A stretch of DNA of 64,000 nt from Flavobacterium sp. N3904 (GCF_025947305.1 NZ_CP110009.1:3265501-3329500); one strand, 5' to 3'; counted from the stretch's first letter, positions 1 through 8,665 are shown. Made by a program: numbers and translations. The notes: generated from the letters alone by a model not told the origin.

Positions 1-1047
1 CTATTTTTTCTTGTTTTTGCTGGTCTATATTATGGTCAGGTATTTTTTATGCCATTGGTGATAGGAGGAATTTTGGCAACTTTATTTTTACCTTATTGCA
101 ATTGGATGGAAAAACATAAAATTCCAAAAGGATTGGCTGTATTTCTTTGTCTTTTTACATTAGCACTTTTTATTTCGGGCCTAATTGCACTATTAAGTTG
201 GAAAATATCCGATGTAGTAAATGACATTACACTGCTGAAAGAAAAAGCGATAGATACTGTTGACTATATTCAAAAATACATTTTTAACCATTTTAATATT
301 TCAATAGAAGAACAATACAAAATATTGAAAGAGGAAAAACCTTCGTACACGAGTATGATGAAAATGGCATTGAGTTCGCTAGCCACCATCTTGACCAACC
401 TTATTTTGGTTACCGCATATTTCTTGTTTTTATTGTATTATCGTTCGCATATCAAACAATTTATTTTAAAACTTACCGCTATTTCAGAGCAAAAAGCTAT
501 GGAATTAATTTTGCATAAAATAGCAAATGTATCGCAACAATATTTGGTAGGATTATCTAAAATGATTGCTTGTTTATGGATTATGTACTATGCCGGCTTT
601 AGTTTTATAGGCTTAGAAAATGCATTCTTTTTTGCCATACTTTGCGGATTTCTAGAAATAATTCCTTTTGTTGGGAACATCACCGGAACGGCACTTACCA
701 TTTTGATTGCAGCAATGCATGGAGGAAATCTTGCTCTTTTGGGTGGAATCGTTTTAACTTATGGAATTGTTCAATTTATACAAGGTTGGTTGCTAGAACC
801 ATTGATGCTGGGACCTCAAGTAAAAATAAATCCCTTGTTTACAGTTATTGCATTGGTGTTGGGAGAACTTCTTTGGGGAATACCAGGAATTATTTTGGCA
901 ATACCACTTACTGCTATGCTAAAAATTATTTGTGATCATGTCGAATCATTAAAAGCGTATGGGTTTTTAATTGGTGAAATTGAAGTCAAAGGATCTAAAA
1001 ATTTTAGTTTTATAAAAAAAATAAAAAGGTTTGTAGGAATTCATTAA
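1..1047 (+). CDS. AI-2E family transporter (5' end outside window)
   Basis: The reading frame is open from base 1, so the true start lies upstream; the first ATG visible is at 49 but codons before it continue a hydrophobic stretch. The protein has repeated hydrophobic segments and the C-terminal pattern of the AI-2E/PerM permease family (PF01594): a Gly/Pro-rich membrane region near residues 185-290 containing EIIPFVG and EPLMLGPQV and GIPGIILAIP. Family members are inner-membrane proteins that export autoinducer-2 or act as Na+/H+ antiporters, so the substrate cannot be named. The next gene starts 215 bases later behind its own promoter, so this is a separate transcription unit. Family assignment is from recognised motifs; function is open. 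Confidence 0.85.
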   Translation, partial: LFFLVFAGLYYGQVFFMPLVIGGILATLFLPYCNWMEKHKIPKGLAVFLCLFTLALFISGLIALLSWKISDVVNDITLLKEKAIDTVDYIQKYIFNHFNISIEEQYKILKEEKPSYTSMMKMALSSLATILTNLILVTAYFLFLLYYRSHIKQFILKLTAISEQKAMELILHKIANVSQQYLVGLSKMIACLWIMYYAGFSFIGLENAFFFAILCGFLEIIPFVGNITGTALTILIAAMHGGNLALLGGIVLTYGIVQFIQGWLLEPLMLGPQVKINPLFTVIALVLGELLWGIPGIILAIPLTAMLKIICDHVESLKAYGFLIGEIEVKGSKNFSFIKKIKRFVGIH

Positions 1048-1173
1048 AACCACAAAACATAACTAAATTTCATTATATCTAATGAAACTTTTGCAAATAG
1101 AGATCACTTATAATGTTGCATTTTTTCATACGTAAAAAAATGTTTATCAGTATTTTGTAAAATTAAAAAAAGT

Positions 1174-1237
1174 GTGAATCATATAACTTATTGCAAAAGT
1201 TATATAACAACTTAACCAAATTTGTTAATCACCTTTG
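1174..1237 (+). promoter_or_regulatory. Composite stress-type promoter, copy 1
   Basis: GTGAATCATATAACT starts at 1174, ATAAC (variant of GTAAC) at 1204, then 22 bases, then ACCTTTG at 1231-1237, 24 bases before the ATG of the downstream OmpA-like gene. The same three elements with the same spacing recur upstream of seven other units. The final box resembles the Bacteroidota -7 element (TAnnTTTG) but lacks the leading T, and there is no TTG at the usual distance. Confidence 0.7.
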
Positions 1238-1261
1238 ACATAACTGTTAAATAATCACAAA

Positions 1262-2332
1262 ATGAAAAAATTTATATTATTATGTACCTGCTTAGCATTT
1301 ACATATTGCTACTGCGCAGAAGCCAAAGGTTTTAAAAGGAGTTTTGAAGTGTTTGATAGTATAGTTTGCTATAATGGAGAATTAGGTATAGAATTTTATA
1401 AAATGGATACGTCATTTTATGGAATTGAAAGTTTTACAGCATCACTTATAGAATTAAAAAAAGATACCGATAATGATGGCGTAGCCGATAAAAATGATAA
1501 ATGCCCAGACACACCAGCAGGTGTTGCAGTAGACAAAACAGGTTGTCCGCTTGACAAAGATATTGATGGAGTTGCTGATTATAAGGATGAATGTCCCGAT
1601 GTATTTGGTTTAGGAACCTTGAATGGATGTCCAGATAGAGATATTGATGGTATTGCTGATGCTAAAGATCGTTGTCCTGATGTTGCAGGAACTCAAGCTT
1701 TAATGGGATGTCCTGATGTTGATAATGATGGTGTAGCAGATATTGATGATAAATGTGAAAATACAACTGCAGGATTCAAAGTAGATGCAACCGGATGTCC
1801 TTTTGACAATGATAAAGATGGTTTGGCCAATGAAATGGATTTGTGCCCTGATGCATTTGGACCATTGGCTTTAAAAGGCTGTCCAGATTCTGATGGTGAT
1901 GGTGTTACTGATGATAAAGACCGTTGTCCGACCGAAAAAGGAAATATTGCGGACAAAGGTTGTCCTATAATTAACCCTGCAGATGCAAAAAAAATAACGG
2001 ATATAGCTGGTAAACTTTTTTTTGAAAATGATAGCGCTACCTTAAAATTTTCTTCTTACCAGCAACTCGATTATTTGGTTGCTATTTTAAACCGTTACAA
2101 TGGAACCAATATACAAATTGAAGGATATACAGACAGTAATGCCACAAAAGAATACAACATCGACTTATCTCGTGAACGAGCTGTTTCTGTAAAAACTTAT
2201 TTGATGAACAAAGGTATCGCTGGTGAAAGATTGTTTGCTGTAGGATTTGGAGATGCTAAACCAATTGAAAGTAACAAAACAGCTTCTGGTAGAGCCAAAA
2301 ACAGAAGGGTCGAATTGAAAACATCTTATTAG
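1262..2332 (+). CDS. OmpA-like protein with TSP3 repeats, barrel-deleted paralogue
   Basis: Signal-peptide-like start, then several calcium-binding thrombospondin type 3 repeats (pattern DxDxDGxxDxxDxCP, about residues 68-235) and a C-terminal OmpA peptidoglycan-binding domain (about 245-356, with EGYTDS and GRAKNRRVEL). It is a paralogue of the next gene: residues 37-54 align with the first barrel strands of that protein (YNGELG, FYG), but about 126 residues of beta-barrel are missing and the reading frame resumes at the start of the repeats. It therefore probably cannot form a membrane barrel and may be a periplasmic peptidoglycan-binding protein, or a decaying gene. The frame is fully open. 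It has its own promoter and terminator. Confidence 0.85.
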   Translation: MKKFILLCTCLAFTYCYCAEAKGFKRSFEVFDSIVCYNGELGIEFYKMDTSFYGIESFTASLIELKKDTDNDGVADKNDKCPDTPAGVAVDKTGCPLDKDIDGVADYKDECPDVFGLGTLNGCPDRDIDGIADAKDRCPDVAGTQALMGCPDVDNDGVADIDDKCENTTAGFKVDATGCPFDNDKDGLANEMDLCPDAFGPLALKGCPDSDGDGVTDDKDRCPTEKGNIADKGCPIINPADAKKITDIAGKLFFENDSATLKFSSYQQLDYLVAILNRYNGTNIQIEGYTDSNATKEYNIDLSRERAVSVKTYLMNKGIAGERLFAVGFGDAKPIESNKTASGRAKNRRVELKTSY

Positions 2333-2365
2333 AAAAAGTAAATTAATTGGTTGTTAGTTCTCTTT

Positions 2366-2406
2366 AAAGGAGAGGTTGTTGCAAAAACAACCTCTCCTTT
2401 TTTTTT
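2366..2406 (+). terminator. Intrinsic terminator
   Basis: A 15-bp perfect stem (arms 2366-2380 and 2386-2400) with loop GCAAA is followed by a T run. It ends the barrel-deleted OmpA-like gene and resembles the terminator after its paralogue, so the duplication probably covered promoter, gene and terminator. Confidence 0.9.
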
Positions 2407-2503
2407 CTAAAATCGAAAAAATATCTCAACAATTTTTAGCATAAAAACTAATTTACTTTTTTCTTTTGTATTTGTAAATCTCAGTATTTAAAAGCAATAA
2501 GGT

Positions 2504-2567
2504 GTGAATGATACAACTATTAACAAAAGTTTTGTAACTCTTAAACTCCATTTGTTAATGACCTTTG
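2504..2567 (+). promoter_or_regulatory. Composite stress-type promoter, copy 2
   Basis: GTGAATGATACAACT at 2504, TTTTGTAAC with GTAAC at 2534, 22 bases, ACCTTTG at 2561-2567; ATG of the full-length OmpA-like gene at 2593. Spacing is identical to copy 1. Confidence 0.72.
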
Positions 2568-2592
2568 ACTAAATAATTTAACAAAAAACAAA

Positions 2593-4047
2593 ATGAAAAA
2601 ATTACTATTCTTATGTACGTGCTTAGCATTTACATTTGTTACGAATGCACAAACCGAAGATCGAAAATGGAATATTGGAATATTTGGAGGTGCAACACAG
2701 TATAATGGAGATTTGGGTAACGATTTTTATAAAACAGACATGACGTTTTATGGAGTTGCCGGTCTATCGGTTTCGAGATATTTAGGAAAATATTTTGATT
2801 TGAACATGGCGGCAAGCAAAGGAACAGTTGCCTACAACCGAGATAATGGTTATTTCAACAGTGAGTTTTCATCACTTGCCCTGAATTTAAAAATCAATTT
2901 TTTAAACCCAGATTACATCGTTAGACCTTATGTCTTTGGTGGATTAGGAGCTATGCTTTTTGACAAAAAATTTGATGTTAACAGCAAAAAAATTGACTAT
3001 CTTTTGCCAACCGCAGGGGGTGGATTGACTTTTAGACTGAGCCCAGTGGTAGTACTTAATTTGCAAGAGACTTTTATGTTTACAGATGGTGATGACAGAG
3101 ATGGAGTCACTGGAGGAAGCAAGGACGCCTTCTTAACGCATACTTTGGGTTTGTCCTTTAACTTAGGAGAAAAAAAAGATGCCGATAAAGATGGTGTTTC
3201 AGATAGAAATGACAAATGCCCGGATACACCAGCAGGTGTAGCAGTAGACAAAAACGGTTGTCCTCTTGACAAAGACAATGATGGTGTTGCAGATTATCAA
3301 GACGAATGTCCAGATGTGGCAGGTTCTCCAGCCCTAAATGGTTGTCCAGATAGAGACAAAGATGGTGTAGCTGATGCAAAAGACCGTTGTCCTGATCTTG
3401 CTGGTCCAGTAGCCTTAAAAGGTTGTCCAGATTCTGATAACGATGGTGTTGCAGACATTGATGATAAATGTCCAAATACCATAGCAGGCTATAAAGTTGA
3501 CGCTTCAGGATGTCCTTTGGATAATGACAAAGATGGAGTAGTAAATAATGAGGATCGTTGTCCTGATGTTGCTGGACCAGTAGCTCTAAAAGGTTGTCCA
3601 GATACCGATGGTGATGGTGTTGCCGATATTGATGACCGTTGCCCTACCGTAAAAGGAACAATTGCAAACAAAGGATGTCCAGACATATCTCCACAAGATG
3701 TGAAAAGAATTGCTTATATAGCTGGTAAAATTTTCTTCGAAAATGCAAGTGCGAAGTTAAAAGGTTCTTCATTTGTTGAACTAAATGAGTTAGTTCTAAT
3801 CTTAAACCGTTACAGCGGAACCAATTTGCTAATTGAAGGCCACACTGATAGTAATGGTAGTGATACATACAATTTGAATTTATCTCAAGAACGTATGGAA
3901 TCTGTAAAAAAATATCTGGAAAGCCAAGGTATTAACAGTACTAGATTGACAGCAATAGGTTATGGCGAAAGCAAACCAATCGCAAATAACAAAACGTCAT
4001 TGGGTCGTGCCAAAAACAGAAGAGTTGAATTGAAAACAACATACTAA
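2593..4047 (+). CDS. OmpA family outer-membrane protein with TSP3 calcium repeats
   Basis: This 484-residue protein has a signal peptide (about 1-19, ending NAQ), an N-terminal eight-stranded-type beta-barrel domain (about 25-192), a run of thrombospondin type 3 repeats rich in DxDxDG (about 195-370), and a C-terminal OmpA domain that binds peptidoglycan (about 375-484, with EGHTDS and GRAKNRRVEL). This is the usual architecture of Bacteroidota OmpA/OprF-like proteins, which tie the outer membrane to the cell wall. The Asp-rich repeats should bind calcium. It is the complete version of the shortened paralogue just upstream and is a single-gene unit between its own promoter and terminator. Confidence 0.92.
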   Translation: MKKLLFLCTCLAFTFVTNAQTEDRKWNIGIFGGATQYNGDLGNDFYKTDMTFYGVAGLSVSRYLGKYFDLNMAASKGTVAYNRDNGYFNSEFSSLALNLKINFLNPDYIVRPYVFGGLGAMLFDKKFDVNSKKIDYLLPTAGGGLTFRLSPVVVLNLQETFMFTDGDDRDGVTGGSKDAFLTHTLGLSFNLGEKKDADKDGVSDRNDKCPDTPAGVAVDKNGCPLDKDNDGVADYQDECPDVAGSPALNGCPDRDKDGVADAKDRCPDLAGPVALKGCPDSDNDGVADIDDKCPNTIAGYKVDASGCPLDNDKDGVVNNEDRCPDVAGPVALKGCPDTDGDGVADIDDRCPTVKGTIANKGCPDISPQDVKRIAYIAGKIFFENASAKLKGSSFVELNELVLILNRYSGTNLLIEGHTDSNGSDTYNLNLSQERMESVKKYLESQGINSTRLTAIGYGESKPIANNKTSLGRAKNRRVELKTTY

Positions 4048-4082
4048 AGAGTTTATTTAATTGGTTTTGATACTCTTTTGAG

Positions 4083-4116
4083 AAAGAGGTTGTTGCAAAA
4101 CGACCTCTTTTTTTTT
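4083..4116 (+). terminator. Intrinsic terminator
   Basis: Stem arms 4083-4094 and 4099-4110 (12 pairs, one G-T), loop GCAA, followed by a T run to 4116. It ends the OmpA-like gene. Confidence 0.88.
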
Positions 4117-4185
4117 GACTATTGAATTTTAAATTACTGACTCTGGAGTGCCGAAAACATTGATTTTTTTTTTAAACTCAAAACT

Positions 4186-4248
4186 GTAAATTGTGTAAGT
4201 AAAGGATAAAATATTGTAACCCAGTTTGGAACTATAATTCGACCTTTA
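4186..4248 (+). promoter_or_regulatory. Composite stress-type promoter, copy 3 (no gene behind it)
   Basis: GTAAATTGTGTAAG starts at 4186, TATTGTAAC with GTAAC at 4216, 21 bases, ACCTTTA at 4242-4248. No plausible reading frame starts behind it before the terminator at 4353-4381, so it appears to drive a short non-coding transcript. Confidence 0.65.
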
Positions 4249-4254
4249 CACAAC

Positions 4255-4381
4255 AAGGAGATACAGAAAATTTAAAATAAAAAATATTCTGAAAGAATAT
4301 TCAAATGAAAGTAGACATATAAAAAATATAGGTAAATGGTTTGGGTGAAGGGGGGCTGTCGGAAACGACAGCCCTTTTTTT
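4255..4381 (+). ncRNA. Candidate small RNA, about 125-130 nt
   Basis: The segment lies between a copy of the shared promoter (ends 4248) and a strong terminator (4353-4381). It contains an internal hairpin with an 8-bp stem (4283-4290 with 4294-4301, loop GAA) and the terminator hairpin. The only ATG-started frame near the 5' part, at 4305, codes for five residues and stops. A 26-codon frame from 4337 runs through the terminator and is not credible. Start position is inferred from the promoter box. The spacer between the OmpA-like gene and the GH130 gene (4048-4571) holds nothing else except a second promoter at its end. Confidence 0.6.
4353..4381 (+). terminator. Strong intrinsic terminator of the candidate small RNA
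   Basis: Perfect 9-bp GC-rich stem GGGCTGTCG / CGACAGCCC closed by a GAAA tetraloop, followed by seven T. The G-C content is far above the surrounding DNA. Confidence 0.93.
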
Positions 4382-4469
4382 GTGTTTTTATTTGGCACAG
4401 GTATAAACTTATTTAGAACACATTAATAAAAATAGTTTTAAAAAAAAAACTGTAACTATCTGAATTTCT

Positions 4470-4532
4470 GTAAATAATGTAAATTATTCAAAAAGTATTG
4501 CAACATTTTTAAGCTTTATAAATTGACCTTTA
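4470..4532 (+). promoter_or_regulatory. Composite stress-type promoter, copy 4
   Basis: GTAAATAATGTAAATT at 4470, GCAAC at 4500, 21 bases, ACCTTTA at 4526-4532; the GH130 gene starts at 4572. Like copy 3, it pairs a 21-base spacer with ACCTTTA instead of ACCTTTG. Confidence 0.65.
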
Positions 4533-4571
4533 TAGATGTAATTTTTATTAAAAAAAATAAAATACAATACC

Positions 4572-5618
4572 ATGGTGACATTAAAAAAAGAAGGAGTTCT
4601 TATTCAAAAAACAGCTCTGGTTTTTGAGAACGAAGGGGTTCTAAATCCAGCTGCAATTAAAGAAGGTGATTATGTTCATCTTTTTTACAGAGCTGTAAGT
4701 ACAGGTAATTACTCCAGTATTGGATATTGTAAATTGAAAGGGCCTTTAACTGTAAAACACCGTGATCAGGCTCCAATTCTTGTATCCGAATTTGATTATG
4801 AATCCCATGGTGTTGAAGATCCCAGAATTGTAAAAATAGAAGACACCTATTATCTATCCTATACTGCCTTTGATGGTGTAAATGCTCTGGGAGCAATGGC
4901 AACATCAACCGATTTGGTGCGGTGGAACAAGAAAGGAATAATTGTCCCTCAAATTACCTACGATGAATTTGATGCCATTACAACAAACAATAAAAAAGTA
5001 AATGAAAAATACTTTCGCTACAACAATCACGAAGCTGTAACCGAAATACTAGATGAAAAAGTATTGATGTGGGACAAAAACATCATTTTATTTCCAAGAA
5101 AAATTGATGATAAATTTGTTTTTCTGCATCGTATTAAACCTGACATTCAAATTGTTGTTTCTGTAAAAAATTTAGAGGAACTGAATTCTCAATTTTGGGC
5201 AAACTACTTTACCCATTTTGATGAATGTATTGTAATGAAACCCAAATACGAACATGAAGCCAGTTATATTGGTGGAGGATGCCCCCCTGTCGAAACAAAA
5301 CTTGGTTGGCTCATTATTTATCATGGTGTCCAGGATACCATAAAAGGATATGTTTATTCTGCTTGTGCAGCTCTATTGGATCTAAAAAACCCCATGAAGG
5401 AGATTGCCCGATTGCCCTATCCCCTTTTTAAACCCGAATTAATATGGGAATTAAAAGGCGAAGTCAATAATGTGTGTTTTCCTAGCGGAACCGCCTTATT
5501 TGATGACACTCTTTACATCTATTATGGAGCTGCCGATGAACGTATAGGAACTGCCTCTGTGAGTATAACTGAATTATTAAATGAACTAATGCTTAATACT
5601 GTTAAAAATGAGAAATAG
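4572..5618 (+). CDS. GH130 family glycoside phosphorylase/hydrolase
   Basis: A 348-residue protein with the five-bladed propeller signature of glycoside hydrolase family 130: the GVEDPRI motif near residues 80-86, where Asp83 is the likely catalytic acid, followed by YLSYTAFDG, and a later GGGCPPV and IIYHGV. GH130 enzymes phosphorolyse or hydrolyse beta-mannosides; which linkage this one takes cannot be told from sequence. No signal peptide, so it is cytoplasmic. It overlaps the following glycosyltransferase by 11 bases, so the two are translated together. The pair suggests making and recycling of a mannose-containing oligosaccharide, perhaps a compatible solute, under the stress-type promoter; that is inference. 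Confidence 0.85.
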   Translation: MVTLKKEGVLIQKTALVFENEGVLNPAAIKEGDYVHLFYRAVSTGNYSSIGYCKLKGPLTVKHRDQAPILVSEFDYESHGVEDPRIVKIEDTYYLSYTAFDGVNALGAMATSTDLVRWNKKGIIVPQITYDEFDAITTNNKKVNEKYFRYNNHEAVTEILDEKVLMWDKNIILFPRKIDDKFVFLHRIKPDIQIVVSVKNLEELNSQFWANYFTHFDECIVMKPKYEHEASYIGGGCPPVETKLGWLIIYHGVQDTIKGYVYSACAALLDLKNPMKEIARLPYPLFKPELIWELKGEVNNVCFPSGTALFDDTLYIYYGAADERIGTASVSITELLNELMLNTVKNEK

Positions 5619-8004
5619 AATCACCACCCAAAACCCAAATATCTTATCAGCCGGAATATTAAAAACGGAGTTTAATGCTCCTGTTTCCAATCATTTAATT
5701 TCTGATACAGCAATAAAACTGCCTGAAATATTGTTTATCACCACTTACCCTCCAAGAGAATGTGGCATTGCAACTTATTCTCAGGATTTGATTAAATCTC
5801 TAAATAATAAATTTAAAAATTCGTTTAAAATAAAAATTTGTGCTTTAGAATCAGATACAGAGAAACATCATTATAACGAATCTATAAAATACATTCTCAA
5901 TACCGATCAACCAAATGGCTTCTATGATTTGTCGGAGAAAATTAACGCCAATAATTCAATTCAGATGGTATTGTTGCAACATGAATTTGGGCTTTTTAGA
6001 AAAAATGAAGCCAATTTTATACAGTTTTTATATAAAATTAAAAAACCTATAATTATTGTATTTCACACAGTATTAAAAAATCCTGACAATTCATTTAAAG
6101 TAAACGTGCAAGTAATAGCACAGCTCGCACACTCTATAATTGTAATGACTAATTCTTCAGCCAAGATTTTGAAAGACGACTATGGAGTTGATCCAGAAAA
6201 AATATCTGTAATTGCCCATGGAACACATCTAGTACCTCATTCTGACAAAGAATTTTTAAAAGAAAAATATAATTTATCCGAAAAAAAAGTGCTCTCAACT
6301 TTTGGTTTATTGGGTTCTGGAAAAAGTATCGAAACAACGCTTGATGCCATGCCCAACATTATCAAAGAAAACAAAGATGTTTTGTTTTTAATAATTGGAA
6401 AAACACATCCATCAATAGTAAAAGTTGAAGGTGAAAAATACAGAACAATGCTCGAAGCAAAAATTAAAACCTTACAATTACAGAACCATGTTTTGTTTAT
6501 CAATACTTTTTTACCGCTACCCCAGCTTTTAGACTTTTTGCAACTGACAGATATCTATTTGTTTACTTCAAAAGATCCGAATCAAGCCGTGAGCGGAACA
6601 TTTTCATATGCCATAAGTTGTGGTTGCCCCATTATCTCCACTCCTATTCCGCATGCTAGCGAAGTGTTGAGTGATGGTGCAGGTATTATAATTGATTTTG
6701 GAAATTCAGAACAACTAGCCAAAGAAGTCAATCATTTACTTAAAGACAACCATTTAAGAAAAAATATAAGTTCAAAAGGATTGCATAAGATCGCACCAAC
6801 TGCATGGGAAAACTCGGCAATTGCTCATGCGCTTTTATTTGAAAAAACCGGTAATAAAAATTTTAATTTGAACTATAAAATTCCAGAAATCAATTTAGAT
6901 CACATCAAAAAATTGACTACCGATTTTGGGATGATTCAGTTTTCAGTTATCAATAAACCCGATCTAGAATCTGGTTATACTATAGATGACAATGCGCGTG
7001 CCATGGTGGCAATGTGCGAACATTTTGAATTAAATAAAGACAAAACCGATTTAGATTTAATCAAAATATACTTAAATTTTATAACAAATTGTTTGCAAGA
7101 CAATGGCTCGTTTTTAAATTATGTTGATGAGGATGGTGATTTTACCAATCAAAATAACGAAACCAATCTAGAAGATTCTAATGGAAGAGCCATTTGGGCT
7201 TTGGGCTATTTAATTTCTTTAGCTTCAATTTTGCCTATAGAAATAGTCGAAAAAGCAAAAATGACTTTGCAAAAGACTACAGTTAATTTACATAAAATTC
7301 ATTCGACTCGTGCCATGGCATTTATTATAAAAGGGCTCTATTATGCCAATATAAAAGAGAAATCGCCTCAAAATACAGCAATAATAAAAAAACTAGCCAA
7401 TAGAATACTTCAAATGTACAAACACGAATCAAATCCCAATTGGACTTGGTTTGAAAGTTACTTGACTTACGGCAACAGTATTTTGCCCGAAGCGATGCTT
7501 TGTGCATTTTTAAGTACAGGAAATGCAACTTATAAAGCGGTTGCTAAAACGTCATTTGACTTTCTTTTGAGTAAAATTTTCTTAGGCGATAGCATTAAAG
7601 TCATATCAAATAAAGGGTGGTTACTCAAAGAAAACGCAACTAAAAGTCGAGAAATTGGAGGCGAACAGCCCATTGATGTTGCCTATACTATTTTGGCTTT
7701 AAGCAAATTTTCTATAGCCTTCAAAGATGAGGAATACACCAGAAAAATAAAAATAGCATTCAACTGGTTTTTGGGTAATAATCATCTACATCAAATCATT
7801 TATAATCCTTGTACAGGTGGATGTTATGACGGATTGGAAGACACATATGTCAATTTAAATCAAGGAGCAGAATCTACCGTAAGTTATTTAATGGCTCGAT
7901 TATGCATCGAAAAAAACAGTAGACACTCTTTTAAATTACATGCTACAAATGAAGCAGAAAAAGAATTCTATTTGAAATTAAGTCGCAAAAAAACATTGGT
8001 TTAA
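5608..8004 (+). CDS. Two-domain protein: GT4 glycosyltransferase fused to an alpha/alpha-barrel domain
   Basis: This is a 798-residue fusion. Residues about 35-410 form a GT-B fold glycosyltransferase of family 4: the nucleotide-sugar transferase opening FITTYPPRECGIATYSQDL, the inter-domain VIAHG segment, and the donor-site region with GTFSYAISCGCPIISTP. Residues about 425-790 are helical and repeat-like (TIDDNARAMVAM, SNGRAIWALGYL, TWFESYLTYGN) and resemble an (alpha/alpha)6 toroid such as in glycan-processing enzymes. The start ATG lies inside the end of the GH130 gene, so coupling is direct. The acceptor and donor are unknown; pairing with a GH130 enzyme points to mannose. No signal peptide is present. 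Confidence 0.8.
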   Translation: MRNRITTQNPNILSAGILKTEFNAPVSNHLISDTAIKLPEILFITTYPPRECGIATYSQDLIKSLNNKFKNSFKIKICALESDTEKHHYNESIKYILNTDQPNGFYDLSEKINANNSIQMVLLQHEFGLFRKNEANFIQFLYKIKKPIIIVFHTVLKNPDNSFKVNVQVIAQLAHSIIVMTNSSAKILKDDYGVDPEKISVIAHGTHLVPHSDKEFLKEKYNLSEKKVLSTFGLLGSGKSIETTLDAMPNIIKENKDVLFLIIGKTHPSIVKVEGEKYRTMLEAKIKTLQLQNHVLFINTFLPLPQLLDFLQLTDIYLFTSKDPNQAVSGTFSYAISCGCPIISTPIPHASEVLSDGAGIIIDFGNSEQLAKEVNHLLKDNHLRKNISSKGLHKIAPTAWENSAIAHALLFEKTGNKNFNLNYKIPEINLDHIKKLTTDFGMIQFSVINKPDLESGYTIDDNARAMVAMCEHFELNKDKTDLDLIKIYLNFITNCLQDNGSFLNYVDEDGDFTNQNNETNLEDSNGRAIWALGYLISLASILPIEIVEKAKMTLQKTTVNLHKIHSTRAMAFIIKGLYYANIKEKSPQNTAIIKKLANRILQMYKHESNPNWTWFESYLTYGNSILPEAMLCAFLSTGNATYKAVAKTSFDFLLSKIFLGDSIKVISNKGWLLKENATKSREIGGEQPIDVAYTILALSKFSIAFKDEEYTRKIKIAFNWFLGNNHLHQIIYNPCTGGCYDGLEDTYVNLNQGAESTVSYLMARLCIEKNSRHSFKLHATNEAEKEFYLKLSRKKTLV

Positions 8005-8007
8005 TAT

Positions 8008-8071
8008 GTGAATAATATAAAATTTATATAAAGTTTTGAAACAAATTTTGATTCTACATCATTCACCTTTG
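8008..8071 (+). promoter_or_regulatory. Composite stress-type promoter, copy 5
   Basis: GTGAATAATATAAAA at 8008, TTTTGAAAC with GAAAC at 8038, 22 bases, ACCTTTG at 8065-8071, 58 bases before the ATG of the DUF2383 gene. It begins four bases after the stop codon of the preceding operon. Confidence 0.68.
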
Positions 8072-8129
8072 CTCGTTGAGTTTTTTACATTTTTAGAAAC
8101 AATATTAACTTCATTTTAAACCAAATCAA

Positions 8130-8609
8130 ATGGATAGGACAAAATCAATAGATGCCTTAAATAACTTAATCAGCATCAATAATAATCGATTTGAAAGTTA
8201 CGCAAAAGCTTCAAGACAAACGGATGAATCAGATTTGATAATGCTTTTTATTGAATTTCAAGAAAAAAGTAAAAAATGCAAAACAGAACTAGTTTCTGAA
8301 GTTCATAAATTGGGAGGAAAACCAATAAATGATTCAAGTATTTCTCTTCCTTTTATGCAAGTTTGGATAAAAATAAAGTCAAAATTTAAAAGTAATGACA
8401 GAGAAGATATTCTTAATCGTTGCGAGCATGACGATGATATTACTATAAAAACATACAAAAATGTTTTAAGTGAAAATTCAGAAAATTTAACAGAAATACA
8501 GCAAAACATGTTGACAGCCCAACATCAATCCATAAAAATAGACCATGACATTTTAAAAGATCTTGGAAATGTATTGGTTTCTTGTAGAAAATTCACCTTA
8601 GATACTTAA
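8130..8609 (+). CDS. DUF2383/PA2169 family four-helix-bundle protein
   Basis: A 159-residue, mostly helical protein resembling the PA2169-type ferritin-like family (DUF2383): an N-terminal helix of the form ALNNLISINNNRFESY, acidic central helices and a C-terminal helix with MLTAQHQSIKIDHD. Members are common among stress-induced genes; a biochemical role is not established. It is cytoplasmic by lack of a signal peptide. It is the first gene behind promoter copy 5, and three Mla-type lipid-transport genes follow, so it is probably co-transcribed with them. Confidence 0.75.
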   Translation: MDRTKSIDALNNLISINNNRFESYAKASRQTDESDLIMLFIEFQEKSKKCKTELVSEVHKLGGKPINDSSISLPFMQVWIKIKSKFKSNDREDILNRCEHDDDITIKTYKNVLSENSENLTEIQQNMLTAQHQSIKIDHDILKDLGNVLVSCRKFTLDT

Positions 8610-8665
8610 TATTTTTTTTGATTCGGTATCTACTTAATTCTCTGTTCAAATCCATATTAAAAATC

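Noticed and set aside
1440..3700. Regularly spaced Asp-codon repeats in the two OmpA-like genes, with long open frames on the other strand
   Set aside because: These are the thrombospondin type 3 coding repeats; the antisense frames are their shadows, and there are no unique spacers as in a CRISPR array.
4337..4417. Small reading frame from ATG 4337
   Set aside because: It runs straight through a strong terminator, so it would not be transcribed as a whole.
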